Origin: Crocosphaera sp. | Lineage (GTDB): Bacteria; Cyanobacteriota; Cyanobacteriia; Cyanobacteriales; Microcystaceae | Assembly: GCF_030064895.1 (NCBI RefSeq) | Contig: NZ_JASJEB010000062.1 | Coordinates: 1-64,000, forward strand | Length of the DNA: 64,000 bases | Reading direction: 5' to 3' | Part shown: positions 1 through 7,988 of the stretch, piece after piece | Numbering within the stretch: the first letter of the stretch is position 1 | How the letters are laid out: each line of letters starts with the position of its first letter | The notes under the pieces: generated by a model | Told to the model about the DNA's origin: nothing | What the model saw: only the letters and a program-made list of their open reading frames with translations | The model's database searches: none | Made by a program: the position numbers and the translations under genes

Positions 1-312
1 CTCAGACTTTCTCAAATAGCGAGGGTTATCAACAGTATTTCCCTGAGCATCAGTATAAAACTCTTTTAAGCCCAGATCAATTCCTGTTACTTGTCCCGTT
101 GGTTCATGGTTTTCTTGACGTTCTACATCAATGAGAAACTGGCAATAATAACCGTCAGCACGTCTAACAACTCTTACCCGTCTAATCTGTTGTTCTGAAT
201 ATAACGTTCTTTGACTACACCATAAATCAAATTCTCCTGCTTTAAATCCATCGGTGAATTTAATTTTACGTCTATCATCAGATAGCTTGTACCCTAATTT
301 ATTGGTCGGATT
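1..312 (-). pseudogene. TnpB (IS200/IS605 OrfB) remnant, 5'-truncated, runs off the window
   Basis: Reading the minus strand from 312 down to 1 gives 104 open codons typical of the central part of TnpB, the RNA-guided nuclease of IS200/IS605 elements. It includes KLGYKLSDDRRKI, FDLWCSQRTLYSEQQIRRVR and the first RuvC motif in TGIDLGLKEF with its catalytic Asp. A TGA at 313-315 lies directly upstream in frame and no start codon is present, so the N-terminal third is missing. A hairpin lies immediately beyond the break. The C-terminal zinc-finger part and any guide-RNA end would lie outside the window. It is read as a relic because the 5' end is lost. Confidence 0.8.
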
Positions 313-374
313 TCATCCCCCGCTAATTTTCATGAGTATTTTGTGGAAAAATGTAGCGGGGGCATTCATCCGAC
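305..374. repeat. Imperfect inverted repeat next to the TnpB relic (possible IS605-type end hairpin)
   Basis: Two 21-base arms, 305-325 (GTCGGATTTCATCCCCCGCTA without its last base) and 354-374, are inverted copies. They pair through 7 bp, a 5x5 internal loop and 9 bp, with a 28-base loop. IS200/IS605 elements end in imperfect hairpins, so this may be the left end of the element joined to the truncated tnpB by an internal deletion. That interpretation is inferred; the inverted repeat itself is seen. Confidence 0.6.
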
Positions 375-396
375 ATTTTAGGTAAAAGGTTTCCGT

Positions 397-424
397 GGTT
401 AGGTAGGCAATGCCCACCTAAACC
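397..424. terminator. REP-like palindrome downstream of pgk, possible terminator
   Basis: A near-perfect 28-base palindrome, GGTTAGGTAGGCAATGCC followed by CACCTAAACC, lies 9 bases past the pgk stop codon. It can fold into a long stem and shares the GGTGGGCA/TGCCCACC core of the REP-like family found elsewhere in this window. No long T-run follows on the minus strand, so it is only a weak intrinsic-terminator candidate. Confidence 0.5.
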
Positions 425-432
425 AAATAAAA

Positions 433-1635
433 TTAAGCTTCGTCTAAAGCCGCAATACCAGGTAAAACTTTACCTTCTAGCAGTTCTAAACTAGCACCAC
501 CACCGGTAGAAATATGGCTCATTTTCTCAGCAACACCAACTTTTTCAACCGCGGCAACAGAGTCACCACCGCCGATAATAGTTGTGGTTCCGGTGCCGGT
601 TAACTCAGCTAAAGTACGGGCGATCGCTTCGGTACCAGCAGCAAATTTATCAAATTCAAATACTCCCATAGGACCATTCCAAATAACTGCTTTACAATCT
701 GATAAAGCTTCTTGGAAAAGTTTAATGGAGTCAGGCCCAATATCTAAGCCCATCCAACCATCTTCAATGCTATCAACGCTAACGGTTTTAGCATTAGCAT
801 CGGGGGCAAAGTTATCGGCTAAAACCACATCAGAAGGTAACAAGAAATCGACACCTTTCTCTTTAGCTTTGGCTTCGAGAGACTTAGCTAATTCTAATTT
901 ATCGTCTTCTACTAAAGACTTACCAACGCTTAAGCCACGGGCTTTATAGAAGGTGAAAATCATACCACCACCAATGATTAGCTTATCGCATTTTTCTAAG
1001 AGGGTTTCAATTACACCAATTTTACTAGAAACCTTAGAACCACCGATAATAGCCACTAAAGGACGTTGGGGGTTTTCGATGGCAGCTTGTAAATATTGCA
1101 GTTCTTTTTCAATCAAATAACCAGCAACACTAGGACTTAAGTAATGTGTTACTCCTTCAGTGGAAGCGTGGGCGCGGTGGGCGGTTCCAAAGGCATCGTT
1201 AATGTATAAATCTGCGTTAGCTGCTAACTGCTTGGCGAACTCAGGATCGTTGCCTTCTTCTTCTGCGTGGAAACGGAGATTTTCGAGTAAAGCAACTTGA
1301 CCATTTTCTAGCCCTGCAATAGCTGCTGTAACGGACTCTCCAACACAATCATCACACATGGTGACTTCTTGCCCTAATAACTCCCCTAAACGGGCTGCAA
1401 CGGGCTTTAAACTCATGCTCTCAACTACTTTACCCTTGGGACGACCCATGTGGCTACAGAGGATAACTTTGGCCCCATTGGTGATTAATTCTTTGATGGT
1501 GGGTAAAGCAGCACGAATACGGGTATCATCGCTGATGGTTCCGTTGTCGAAAGGAACGTTAAAATCAACCCTTACTAATACTCGTTTTCCAGCGAGATCG
1601 GCTACTGATAAATTGGCGATCGTTTTCTTAGACAC
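433..1635 (-). CDS. pgk: Phosphoglycerate kinase
   Basis: This cytosolic 400-residue enzyme transfers phosphate between 1,3-bisphosphoglycerate and ADP in glycolysis, and runs in reverse in the Calvin cycle. The length is normal for a bacterial PGK. Visible signatures are [11 protein letters not shown] near residue 20, SHMGRPKGK near 62, GGSKVSSKI near 200, the nucleotide-site [11 protein letters not shown] near 315-330 and the C-terminal [11 protein letters not shown]. The start is GTG at 1635-1633, supported by a GGAGGA Shine-Dalgarno 8 bases upstream. The gene is transcribed alone, divergently from the downstream usp gene. Confidence 0.97.
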   Translation of the reverse strand: MSKKTIANLSVADLAGKRVLVRVDFNVPFDNGTISDDTRIRAALPTIKELITNGAKVILCSHMGRPKGKVVESMSLKPVAARLGELLGQEVTMCDDCVGESVTAAIAGLENGQVALLENLRFHAEEEGNDPEFAKQLAANADLYINDAFGTAHRAHASTEGVTHYLSPSVAGYLIEKELQYLQAAIENPQRPLVAIIGGSKVSSKIGVIETLLEKCDKLIIGGGMIFTFYKARGLSVGKSLVEDDKLELAKSLEAKAKEKGVDFLLPSDVVLADNFAPDANAKTVSVDSIEDGWMGLDIGPDSIKLFQEALSDCKAVIWNGPMGVFEFDKFAAGTEAIARTLAELTGTGTTTIIGGGDSVAAVEKVGVAEKMSHISTGGGASLELLEGKVLPGIAALDEA

Positions 1636-1726
1636 AGTTAATATCCTCCAATGATTGCTTAGAGATGCTAAAAAAAAGATTAAATCAGCTTGTGCCTAAA
1701 TACAAGCACTCCAACCCCTGAGAGAA

Positions 1727-1840
1727 TAAAATGGAGACTGGGAGATAGGGGAGCAGAGGGAGCAGAGGGAGCAGGGGGGCAACATATTAATATTGTTTCT
1801 AGTCTTCCCACACTTCCCACCCTTCCCACCCTCCCCACTT
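1727..1840. repeat. Low-complexity tandem repeats: GGGAGCAGA-type units and CTTCCCACA nonamers
   Basis: The pgk-usp intergenic region holds a purine-rich run of GGGAGCAGA-like units (about 1739-1776) and then four CTTCCCACA/CTTCCCACC nonamers at 1804-1838. These are preceded by TATTAATATTG and TTCTAGT. Nearly the same composite recurs at 43847-43897, and shorter forms occur at 52609-52644 and 54740-54813. It resembles the short tandemly repeated repetitive (STRR) sequences known in cyanobacteria. No gene is supported here. Confidence 0.8.
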
Positions 1841-1911
1841 CATAAAGTTTTCTTGCATTGAAATAGGGGCAGGTGATCACATAGTGTTGGTATTCAAAAG
1901 AGGGATAAGTT

Positions 1912-2325
1912 ATGTTTAAAACAATTTTGTTTCCGGTGGATCAAAGTCGAGAAACCCGTGAAGCGGCTGAAACAGTGGTTAATTTAGTTAAGACTTATGA
2001 CAGTCGTTTAATTTTGTTGTCGGTGGTGGAAAAAAACCCCGATGGTGAAGGTGTTTCTCAAGGAGGAATAATGACTTCTGCTGAAGCGGTCGCTCAATTA
2101 TTACAAGGGGCCCAAGCTTTGTTTGCTGAGCAAGGGATTGAAGCGGAAGTTATGGAAAAGGAGGGGAAACCTCCGTTTGTTATTTGTGATGTGGCCGATG
2201 AAAACAATGTGGGGTTAATTGTGATGGGATCACGGGGACTCGGGTTAACAACGGAAGGATCTTCTGAGAGTGTTACTAATTTAGTGATTAATTTGGCTCC
2301 TTGTCCTATCCTAATTGTTCCTTAA
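1912..2325 (+). CDS. Universal stress protein, UspA family
   Basis: A 137-residue single-domain Usp protein. It has the N-terminal KTILFPVDQSRETREAAE, the central LLSVVEK strand and the C-terminal nucleotide loop VMGSRGLGLTTEGSSESVTN followed by APCPILIVP. The loop follows the G-x2-G-x9-G(S/T) pattern of ATP-binding Usps, but the third glycine position is Glu (ES rather than GS). These proteins are soluble and linked to stress tolerance; the ligand cannot be decided from sequence. It is monocistronic and faces the Uma2 gene tail to tail. Confidence 0.92.
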   Translation: MFKTILFPVDQSRETREAAETVVNLVKTYDSRLILLSVVEKNPDGEGVSQGGIMTSAEAVAQLLQGAQALFAEQGIEAEVMEKEGKPPFVICDVADENNVGLIVMGSRGLGLTTEGSSESVTNLVINLAPCPILIVP

Positions 2326-2335
2326 TTTTTTTTTC

Positions 2336-2360
2336 AATGGGCAATTATTAATTGTCCATT
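2336..2360. terminator. Bidirectional hairpin terminator between usp and the Uma2 gene
   Basis: AATGGGCAATTA and TAATTGTCCATT form an 11-12 bp stem with one G-T pair. It is preceded by a T8 run on the plus strand and followed by TTTTCATT, between two convergent genes. Confidence 0.65.
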
Positions 2361-2365
2361 TTTCA

Positions 2366-2950
2366 TTATTGATCTAAAATTTTGGCTACTGTTAGCTGAG
2401 ATGTTAAATTTAGTTCTGATAATATTGGTGAAGCGATCGCCTCTTTTTCTTTAAATATTTTTTCTTTATATAATCCTTCTACTAGGTTAAATATAGTGAT
2501 TTTTTGTTCAATTGGATCAACAATCCAATATTCAAGAATTCCTCTTGCTTGATATTGCGATCGCTTATAACGATAATCTCTATCTCTATTTTTTTTCCCT
2601 GGTGATACCACTTCTACAACTAACTTAGGGGGTGGCATATCCATTGTAATTGTTGAACGAGAGGCCGATTTTAATGCTATTACTAACTCTTCTGATAGTA
2701 TTATTAATTCAGGTAAACGGACCGTTGCTTTACTTCCTGTGACTACAATTTCTGTACCGATTCTTAAACGATCAGAGGAAATTCCTTGGATAGCAAAATA
2801 AGCAAATAAAAATGAAGCGATACGAAGATTTAAGTCACTTTCAGGAGGCGTGATTAATAATTCTCCATTTTCTAGTTCATAACGATTTTCTGTCTCATTT
2901 TCGTATTTAAAATAGTCTTCTAATGACATTATTTGAGGTGCGATAACCAT
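2366..2950 (-). CDS. Uma2 family endonuclease-like protein (DUF820)
   Basis: This 194-residue protein has the fold signature of the Uma2/DUF820 family, a PD-(D/E)XK-like group greatly expanded in cyanobacteria. KLVVEVVSPGKKNRDRDYRYK around residues 110-130 supplies the E/D...K core, and GILEYWIVDPIEQKITIF around 140-157 is the conserved second half. The length is usual for the family. The substrate and role are unknown; members often accompany accessory and mobile DNA, as here. It starts at ATG 2950 and no partner gene is evident. Confidence 0.88.
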   Translation of the reverse strand: MVIAPQIMSLEDYFKYENETENRYELENGELLITPPESDLNLRIASFLFAYFAIQGISSDRLRIGTEIVVTGSKATVRLPELIILSEELVIALKSASRSTITMDMPPPKLVVEVVSPGKKNRDRDYRYKRSQYQARGILEYWIVDPIEQKITIFNLVEGLYKEKIFKEKEAIASPILSELNLTSQLTVAKILDQ

Positions 2951-3000
2951 AGTTACTTAACCTTTGATTTTAGAATCATCTAAATTATAATATATTTTTC

Positions 3001-3372
3001 TTAAGAAATGTTAGGAATGGGTAAGTGAATAATTTGGTCTTGATATTCAGTCTTAAAAGAATATTCAGCAATCAAAATAAGTTCATCTAATGTTTCTCCA
3101 ATAGTCATTCCAGGACTGAGGATGAAAATACCTGGAATATGACAATTTTTTTGTAAATGATCTTTTAAATTAACAGGCATAGATGTACGATTATTAGTAA
3201 CAAGAATAAAATCATGTATCTCACACCAAACCAAAATTTCTGGGTCTAAAGTTCCTTTTGGAGGAGTATTTGGATCTCCAATTGACCAAACAACTAGATC
3301 GGGTTTCCGTCTTCTTAATTGTTGAAAATAAAGAGGAGATACATTTTCATCCATGAGATACTTTAAGGTCAT
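3001..3372 (-). CDS. DUF5615 PIN-like protein, probable toxin of a DUF433/DUF5615 pair
   Basis: The 123-residue product opens with LKYLMDENVSPLYFQQLR, the acidic first motif of the DUF5615/Mut7-C PIN-like family. It continues with PEILVWCEIHDFILVTNNR near residues 45-62. This family consists of predicted small RNases and is typically coupled to a DUF433 protein. Its start overlaps the end of the upstream DUF433 gene by 26 bases, the usual arrangement of a toxin translated after its antitoxin. Catalysis and toxicity are inferred from the family and context. Confidence 0.82.
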   Translation of the reverse strand: MTLKYLMDENVSPLYFQQLRRRKPDLVVWSIGDPNTPPKGTLDPEILVWCEIHDFILVTNNRTSMPVNLKDHLQKNCHIPGIFILSPGMTIGETLDELILIAEYSFKTEYQDQIIHLPIPNIS

Positions 3373-3685
3373 TATATTTTTTTTCTTCTTTAATTTTCAT
3401 CAATTTTTGAACAATAGGAGAAGGATTATTTTTTTGTTCTTCTCGCATTTTTTGACCCCATTCTAACCATTCAGCTATATATTTACTTACGGACTCTTTG
3501 TTATGTAAATAGTATAAAATGGTTGCATAAACTTGTTCTAAACTTAAAGTATAAGTTTGAGCAATTTCTTCTGGAGTTTTGGCTTTGTAGATAAAATCAT
3601 ACAAGATTGTTTCAATTCCAATTCTAGTGCCTTTGAGTCTAATATCATTAGAATTAATAAAGTTGAAATATTCTTCTAATTGCAT
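3347..3685 (-). CDS. DUF433 domain protein, probable antitoxin
   Basis: A 112-residue protein with a DUF433 helix-turn-helix-like core at about residues 15-62. IRLKGTRIGIETILYDFI is followed by TPEEIAQTYTLSLEQVYATILYYL. The C-terminal tail (about 63-112) is charged and likely unstructured, as expected of the toxin-wrapping part of an antitoxin. It precedes and overlaps the DUF5615 gene, so the two are probably one VapBC-like operon. Confidence 0.82.
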   Translation of the reverse strand: MQLEEYFNFINSNDIRLKGTRIGIETILYDFIYKAKTPEEIAQTYTLSLEQVYATILYYLHNKESVSKYIAEWLEWGQKMREEQKNNPSPIVQKLMKIKEEKKYNDLKVSHG

Positions 3686-3728
3686 TAATTTACCTTATTC
3701 ATGGGTAATTTTTACTTATCTTATTATT

Positions 3729-3875
3729 TTATAACAAATAACCTCTGATTGCTTCATAAATGTTCTGTAATAATTCCTCAAAAGTGTCTCCTTCAGTTGC
3801 ACAACCTGGAAGTGCAGGAACTTCTGCCCAAAAACCTCCTTCTTCTGCTTCATGGACAATAATTTTTACTTTCAT
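3729..3875 (-). CDS. Short HicB-like antitoxin (48 aa)
   Basis: From ATG at 3875 the minus strand encodes 48 residues beginning MKVKIIVHEAEEGGFWAEVP and continuing ALPGCATEGDTFEELLQNIY before a TAA at 3731-3729. GGFWAEVPALPGCATEGDT is the signature of the HicB N-terminal partial RNase-H-like fold. The product lacks the C-terminal DNA-binding part of full HicB proteins. No hicA-like gene is adjacent. It may be a minimal HicB of the many solitary ones in cyanobacteria, or the remnant of a hicAB pair. Confidence 0.75.
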   Translation of the reverse strand: MKVKIIVHEAEEGGFWAEVPALPGCATEGDTFEELLQNIYEAIRGYLL

Positions 3876-4041
3876 AAGGTAATTTTTGGTTATTAATTAT
3901 GATTAAACGTGATTATAACAGAAAATTATCAAGCTCAACTAATTGTTAATGTTTTGTTGTAATTAGGATATTTTAGAGAAGATTTTGTTATAATATTTCC
4001 TATTAGTTTTCGTTAAGCAACTTTATTAGAAAGGAGAATCT

Positions 4042-4467
4042 ATGAACAATAATGAGCCTGATTTAAACAATAATCTTGAGGATAAAATATTACCTGAATA
4101 TGATTTTAGTCAGGGAGCAAGGGGGAAACATTCTCAAGCTTACCGGGAGGGACATAGTTTAACTATCAATAAAATTAAACTGAAACACTTAATCCAAGAA
4201 AAACGCCAACAAATTATTGATATTGCGGCTAAACATGGGGCATATAATATAAGGATTTTTGGCTCAGTTGCCAGAGGTGAGGAAACAGAAAATAGTGATA
4301 TTGATTTATTAATTGATTATCATTTAGATAAAATTACTCCTTGGTTTCCTTCTGGTTTAATGCAGGATTTACAATCAATTTTAGGTCGAAAAGTAGATAT
4401 TGTTACTGTTAATGGTTTAAAAGAAAGGGTTAAAGAAAAAGTATTAGCGGAAGCAGTTAAGTTATGA
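4042..4467 (+). CDS. mntA: MntA-type nucleotidyltransferase antitoxin with an N-terminal extension
   Basis: Residues about 50-141 are a minimal nucleotidyltransferase: IRIFGSVARGEETENSDIDL holds the GSx10DxD motif (G74, S75, D86, D88). In MntA/HepT systems this enzyme adenylylates the HEPN toxin and neutralises it. The first 45 residues are extra and contain LPEYDFSQGARGKHSQAYREG, a segment I associate with small cyanobacterial antitoxin-like proteins; that link is from memory and not verified. The start is ATG 4042 behind AAGGAG. It overlaps hepT by ATGA. Confidence 0.88.
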   Translation: MNNNEPDLNNNLEDKILPEYDFSQGARGKHSQAYREGHSLTINKIKLKHLIQEKRQQIIDIAAKHGAYNIRIFGSVARGEETENSDIDLLIDYHLDKITPWFPSGLMQDLQSILGRKVDIVTVNGLKERVKEKVLAEAVKL

Positions 4468-4787
4468 GAGATGATCAAGAAAGATTACGAGATATTTTAG
4501 ATGCAATTAATCAAATAGAAAAGTATTCAGTACAAGGAAAAGATAAATTTATGGAAGATGAATTAATACAAACTTGGGTAATTCATCATTTAATGATTAT
4601 TGGTGAAGCTTCTAGTAACATTTCTCAGGAAATTAGAGAAAAATATCCTGATATTCCTTGGGTGGGGACTATTGATGTTAGAAATATTATTACCCATGAA
4701 TATTTTAGGGTTGATCTTAATATCATTTGGATGATTGTTGAAGATAATTTACCTGATTTTAAAAAGAAGATTGAAACTATTTTATAA
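4464..4787 (+). CDS. hepT: HepT-type HEPN toxin (DUF86)
   Basis: A 107-residue all-helical HEPN protein of the DUF86 family. The RNase motif R-x4-H-x-Y is intact as RNIITHEY (R73, H78, Y80); this tyrosine is the residue modified by MntA in characterised pairs. Its ATG overlaps the mntA stop as ATGA, so translation is coupled. It is probably a functional RNase toxin held in check by the preceding gene. Confidence 0.9.
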   Translation: MRDDQERLRDILDAINQIEKYSVQGKDKFMEDELIQTWVIHHLMIIGEASSNISQEIREKYPDIPWVGTIDVRNIITHEYFRVDLNIIWMIVEDNLPDFKKKIETIL

Positions 4788-4860
4788 TTACTTTTTACTC
4801 CATTATTATAATATGAAATTACCTGATATTTAATGATATTTTCTTACATATAGCTTATTC

Positions 4861-4922
4861 GGTGGGCAAATTAATATTATTTAATGGAAGATTCTTAACT
4901 TATGAAATTTTCCCCACCCTAC
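4861..4922. repeat. REP-like element
   Basis: GGTGGGCAAATTAATATT at the left end and TTTTCCCCACC at the right end form an imperfect inverted repeat. The left 22 bases are identical to those at 7834-7855. It belongs to the same palindrome family as the array around 36.2-37.4 kb. Confidence 0.65.
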
Positions 4923-4935
4923 CTTAATCAGATGA

Positions 4936-6519
4936 TTATTTTTGACGAGATTTTTTCCATTTATCATAATCTTCCTCAGTTCTAATTAAAATCATTCCTG
5001 CTTTTTTGGGGTCAAAATTATCAGGGAAAGTTGTTGAGCAATCATTATTTGAACACCATCTCAATTTTGATTCTGAATCAGTATAAATTGCCCCTGATAG
5101 GTTAGCATCTGTTAAATTAGCATCTGTTAAATTAGCATCTGTTAAATTAGCATCTGTTAAATTAGCATCTTGTAGATTCGCTCCTTCTAAAATAGCATCT
5201 TGTAGATTCGCTCCTCCTAAAATAGCAGCTTGTATTTTAGCTGATCTTAAATCAGCATTTTGTAGTTTAGCTTCAAATAAATTAGCATTTTGTAGTTCAG
5301 CTAATCCTAAATCAGCAGCTTGTAGTTTAGCTGATCTTAAATCAGCATTTTGTAGTTTAGCTTCAAATAAATTAGCATTTTGTAGTTCAGCTAATATTAA
5401 ATCAGCATTTTGTAGTTTAGCAGATTCTAATTTAGCATTTTGTAGTTTAGTTTTAAGTAAATTAGCATTTTGTAGATTAGCTAATCTTAAATCAGCATTT
5501 TGTAGTTTAGCTTGAAATAAATTAGCATTTTGTAGTTTAGCTTGAAATAAATTAGCATTTTGTAGTTTAGCTTGAAATAAATTAGCATATTCTAGATTAG
5601 CTGATTCTAATTTAGCATATTCTAGATTAGCTCCTCGTAAATCAGCATATTTTAGATTAGAATTATTCAAAGTAGCACCACATAACTTAATTTTAACAAG
5701 ATAAGCATTTGGTGCAAATAAACCGTTTAAAGGCTGTCTTGGAAACCGATAACCAAAACTTCCTCTGTTTTTACATTCTTTACCATCCCAATACCAATGT
5801 TTATCTGTTGTGACAGTTATAAATGGAAATCTCGCAATAAATGGTAATCTTAATGGTCGAGAATTAAGAAATTCTAATGCCTCAATTCGTCCTCCACTTC
5901 CTGATTGTCCTGTTGCACTATTAATAGTTTGCCAAGCAGAAAAAATCGCAGAATTGCGACGGTCATCTTCCGTAACAATAAACATAATTAGACCAATAAC
6001 AATGGCTAAATTTCCTAATCTTCCTAATATATCAAAAAAAGCTTGTTTATCTGTCCATGCTAACCCTGGTTCTAATATTTTTCTCTCTAAAATATAGTAA
6101 GGTTTGCCAACAACAAAATAAAAAGGTTTATATATAATTGGTAATCGTTTAAACTTAATTTTTTGCTTTGCTTTTTCCCAATAATAGTCTTCATAATAAT
6201 CTAATTTATCCTCTGGTTTTCCATCTTTTTTCCAAAGAAAATAAGTCATTGATCTAATTTCTATTTCTATTTCCGCTTGCTGCAAATATTTTTGAAATTT
6301 TCCTTTAGGTTTTCCTGCTTCTTCCCAAAGTAAATAAGCAGTAGGTTTAATTTCTTGTTCTAATTGTGCTTTTTTATAATAATAATCAAAAGTTCCTTCT
6401 TCTCTTCCTGCTTCTTCCCAAAGTTCATAAGCTCTCTGCTCAATTTCTTGTTCTAAAGCATCGTTTTCTTGTAAATTCTTTAAACGAAAATTATTGAATC
6501 TATCTCTAAACCAATTCAC
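4936..6519 (-). CDS. Membrane-anchored DUF2934-like / pentapeptide-repeat protein
   Basis: This 527-residue protein starts with three copies of a helical repeat of the form AYELWEEAGREEG (about residues 28-45, 60-75 and 94-112), resembling DUF2934. One hydrophobic segment near 170-186 (LAIVIGLIMFIV) anchors it to a membrane. A polar region follows, and then about 40 pentapeptides of the A(D/N)Lxx type at about 283-480 that should form a right-handed quadrilateral beta-helix. The DNA encoding the helix shows near-exact repeats, for instance three successive 45-bp units at about 5497-5600, suggesting recent expansion. The function is unknown; pentapeptide proteins often act as scaffolds or DNA mimics. 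Confidence 0.85.
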   Translation of the reverse strand: MNWFRDRFNNFRLKNLQENDALEQEIEQRAYELWEEAGREEGTFDYYYKKAQLEQEIKPTAYLLWEEAGKPKGKFQKYLQQAEIEIEIRSMTYFLWKKDGKPEDKLDYYEDYYWEKAKQKIKFKRLPIIYKPFYFVVGKPYYILERKILEPGLAWTDKQAFFDILGRLGNLAIVIGLIMFIVTEDDRRNSAIFSAWQTINSATGQSGSGGRIEALEFLNSRPLRLPFIARFPFITVTTDKHWYWDGKECKNRGSFGYRFPRQPLNGLFAPNAYLVKIKLCGATLNNSNLKYADLRGANLEYAKLESANLEYANLFQAKLQNANLFQAKLQNANLFQAKLQNADLRLANLQNANLLKTKLQNAKLESAKLQNADLILAELQNANLFEAKLQNADLRSAKLQAADLGLAELQNANLFEAKLQNADLRSAKIQAAILGGANLQDAILEGANLQDANLTDANLTDANLTDANLTDANLSGAIYTDSESKLRWCSNNDCSTTFPDNFDPKKAGMILIRTEEDYDKWKKSRQK

Positions 6520-6538
6520 TGTTTATTCCTCTAATAGT

Positions 6539-7009
6539 TTAAGGTAAATAATCATCATTTAAAATGTATTCAACAGGGAAAGGAATCTCTATAGGAAGAA
6601 GATTATCAGATAAATTAGTCTTATCCAAAACAATTTTTCTTGCATCACTGTAACATTTAGGAAGATTCTCATAAAATAAGGGGTTTAAACTAGGACTATC
6701 TTCAAGCAATAATAAAATTTGTCTTCTTTGTTCTCTAATGGTTCCTTTCCAATTTCTTTGATTATAATCTCTTTCAGTTTCCCAATAAGCTAATTTTAAT
6801 AAGTATTCTAATAAAACAACTAAGAGACTTTTTATTTCTCTTTTATCGGACTTACCTAAACTATCTAATTCCTCAATAAGATTATCCCAGTCAATTTTAT
6901 CAAAGTCTTGTGCTTTTATTTGTTTAATAGTGGTTTCTATCCATAAACAAAAATCTTGCTCATAGAGTTTTTTTTGAGTAAGTACCGAGTTGATAGGATG
7001 GGTATTCAT
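6539..7009 (-). CDS. DUF29 family protein
   Basis: The 156-residue product matches the cyanobacteria-rich DUF29 family. It has YEQDFCLWIETTIKQIK near residue 18, DKIDWDNLIEELDSLGKSDKRE near 40-60, an LLKLAYW segment and the W..TI..QR..I pattern. The length is normal. The fold is helical and the function unknown. It lies 19 bases upstream of the pentapeptide gene on the same strand, so they may be co-transcribed. Confidence 0.85.
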   Translation of the reverse strand: MNTHPINSVLTQKKLYEQDFCLWIETTIKQIKAQDFDKIDWDNLIEELDSLGKSDKREIKSLLVVLLEYLLKLAYWETERDYNQRNWKGTIREQRRQILLLLEDSPSLNPLFYENLPKCYSDARKIVLDKTNLSDNLLPIEIPFPVEYILNDDYLP

Positions 7010-7125
7010 AGACAGAAGTTAAGTCAAGGTAATCTTATTATAATTCACTTATCAGATAATGAAAGTAGAATCATGAGATGGAAAAAAGAAATAATTCAGA
7101 TTATGATACAAGAAAATAAGTTACT

Positions 7126-7263
7126 CTAATTATGGAAACTAATAATAGAAAAAGCAAACTTATCCACAGGATATTGATTAATTCGAGTCAGCAATTTTAT
7201 ATACTCTGTTCCTGATCTTCGCTGTAAAAAGCTAATATGATCAGTGTCTAATAAATATATCAT
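7126..7263 (-). pseudogene. Truncated vapC (PIN-domain toxin), 45 codons
   Basis: From ATG 7263 the minus strand reads MIYLLDTDHISFLQRRSGTE and continues to FAFSIISFHN before TAG at 7128-7126. This is the N-terminal third of a VapC PIN domain with the first catalytic Asp (D6). Full VapC proteins run about 130 residues and carry further acidic residues, none of which are found downstream. The start overlaps the antitoxin stop as ATGA, the standard vapBC arrangement, so a pair has lost most of its toxin. Confidence 0.8.
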
Positions 7264-7478
7264 GTCTCCTCATCTATTTCATCCGTTAATTTTTCAGATT
7301 TACGCCATTTTTCACCATATTCTAATGCTTCTAAAAAAGCAGATTCATCAGAGATTGATCCTGTTATCTTTTCTAACCAGTTATTAGAATTAGGTTTATC
7401 ATTAATCTTAGTTTGTAGATCAGCGATCGCTTGTTCAATATCGATTAATCTTTTTTCTAGATTGGTTTCGTTTAACAT
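7260..7478 (-). CDS. Putative antitoxin of the truncated vapC
   Basis: A 72-residue acidic, helical protein starting MLNETNLEKRLIDIEQAIAD and ending SEKLTDEIDEET. It has no clear DNA-binding motif. Its assignment rests on position: its stop overlaps the start of the vapC remnant by ATGA. The 5' end of this gene is partly duplicated at 7545-7606. With the toxin truncated it is probably a solitary antitoxin. Confidence 0.65.
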   Translation of the reverse strand: MLNETNLEKRLIDIEQAIADLQTKINDKPNSNNWLEKITGSISDESAFLEALEYGEKWRKSEKLTDEIDEET

Positions 7479-7544
7479 AAGATTGATTGATTAAAAACAA
7501 TATTACTTTAATCTTAGTGTAGCATTTTATTATAAAATTTGCCT

Positions 7545-7606
7545 GAAATTGAGATCGCCTGTCAAATATTGTTTAATCTCTTTTCTATATTGGTTTCGTT
7601 TAACAT
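7545..7606 (-). pseudogene. Duplicated 5' end of the adjacent antitoxin gene, decayed
   Basis: From an ATG at 7606 the minus strand reads MLNETNIEKRLNNI, then a stop, then QAIS. This aligns with MLNETNLEKRLIDIEQAIAD of the antitoxin ending at 7260. It is a partial tandem duplication, inactivated by the stop. Confidence 0.75.
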
Positions 7607-7988
7607 AATATTAATTGATGATGTTAGATTTTACGTAGATATCGCATTTACTCATTGTTTGATTCTGTAATATATTATCTTATGATACAATAGAATAGAT
7701 TAGTGTCAAATTAAATTACTAAATTATAATGCAAAAAATAATCATTGAAGTAATCCCTTTAGAGATATTATAATTATTACTCCCAATAACTTTTTGAATA
7801 AGTTAAATTTAGAATAACAGATTAATCTTATTGGGTGGGCAAATTAATATTATTTCAGATAAGATTGGTAATTTATTAAAATTTGCCTAACCTACTATAC
7901 TTATGATATTATAAAAGTGGCGCGTCCCCAGGGAAAACTTACTAATAATTCAATTAACTGATTACTCCACATAAAAGAGGTAAATACA
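7607..7988. other. Intergenic region with a REP-like element (7834-7894)
   Basis: No gene was recognised here. A REP-like element spans 7834-7894: GGTGGGCAAATTAATATT at its left, shared with 4861, and ATTTGCCTAACC at its right. The TIR gene's Shine-Dalgarno AGAGGTAA lies just before 7989. Confidence 0.6.

Noticed and set aside
1680-1880. Open minus-strand frame with VGRVGRVGSVGR-like and PSAPSAP-like repeats
   Set aside because: It is produced by the intergenic nonamer and GGGAGCAGA repeats; composition is low complexity and no RBS or homology is visible.
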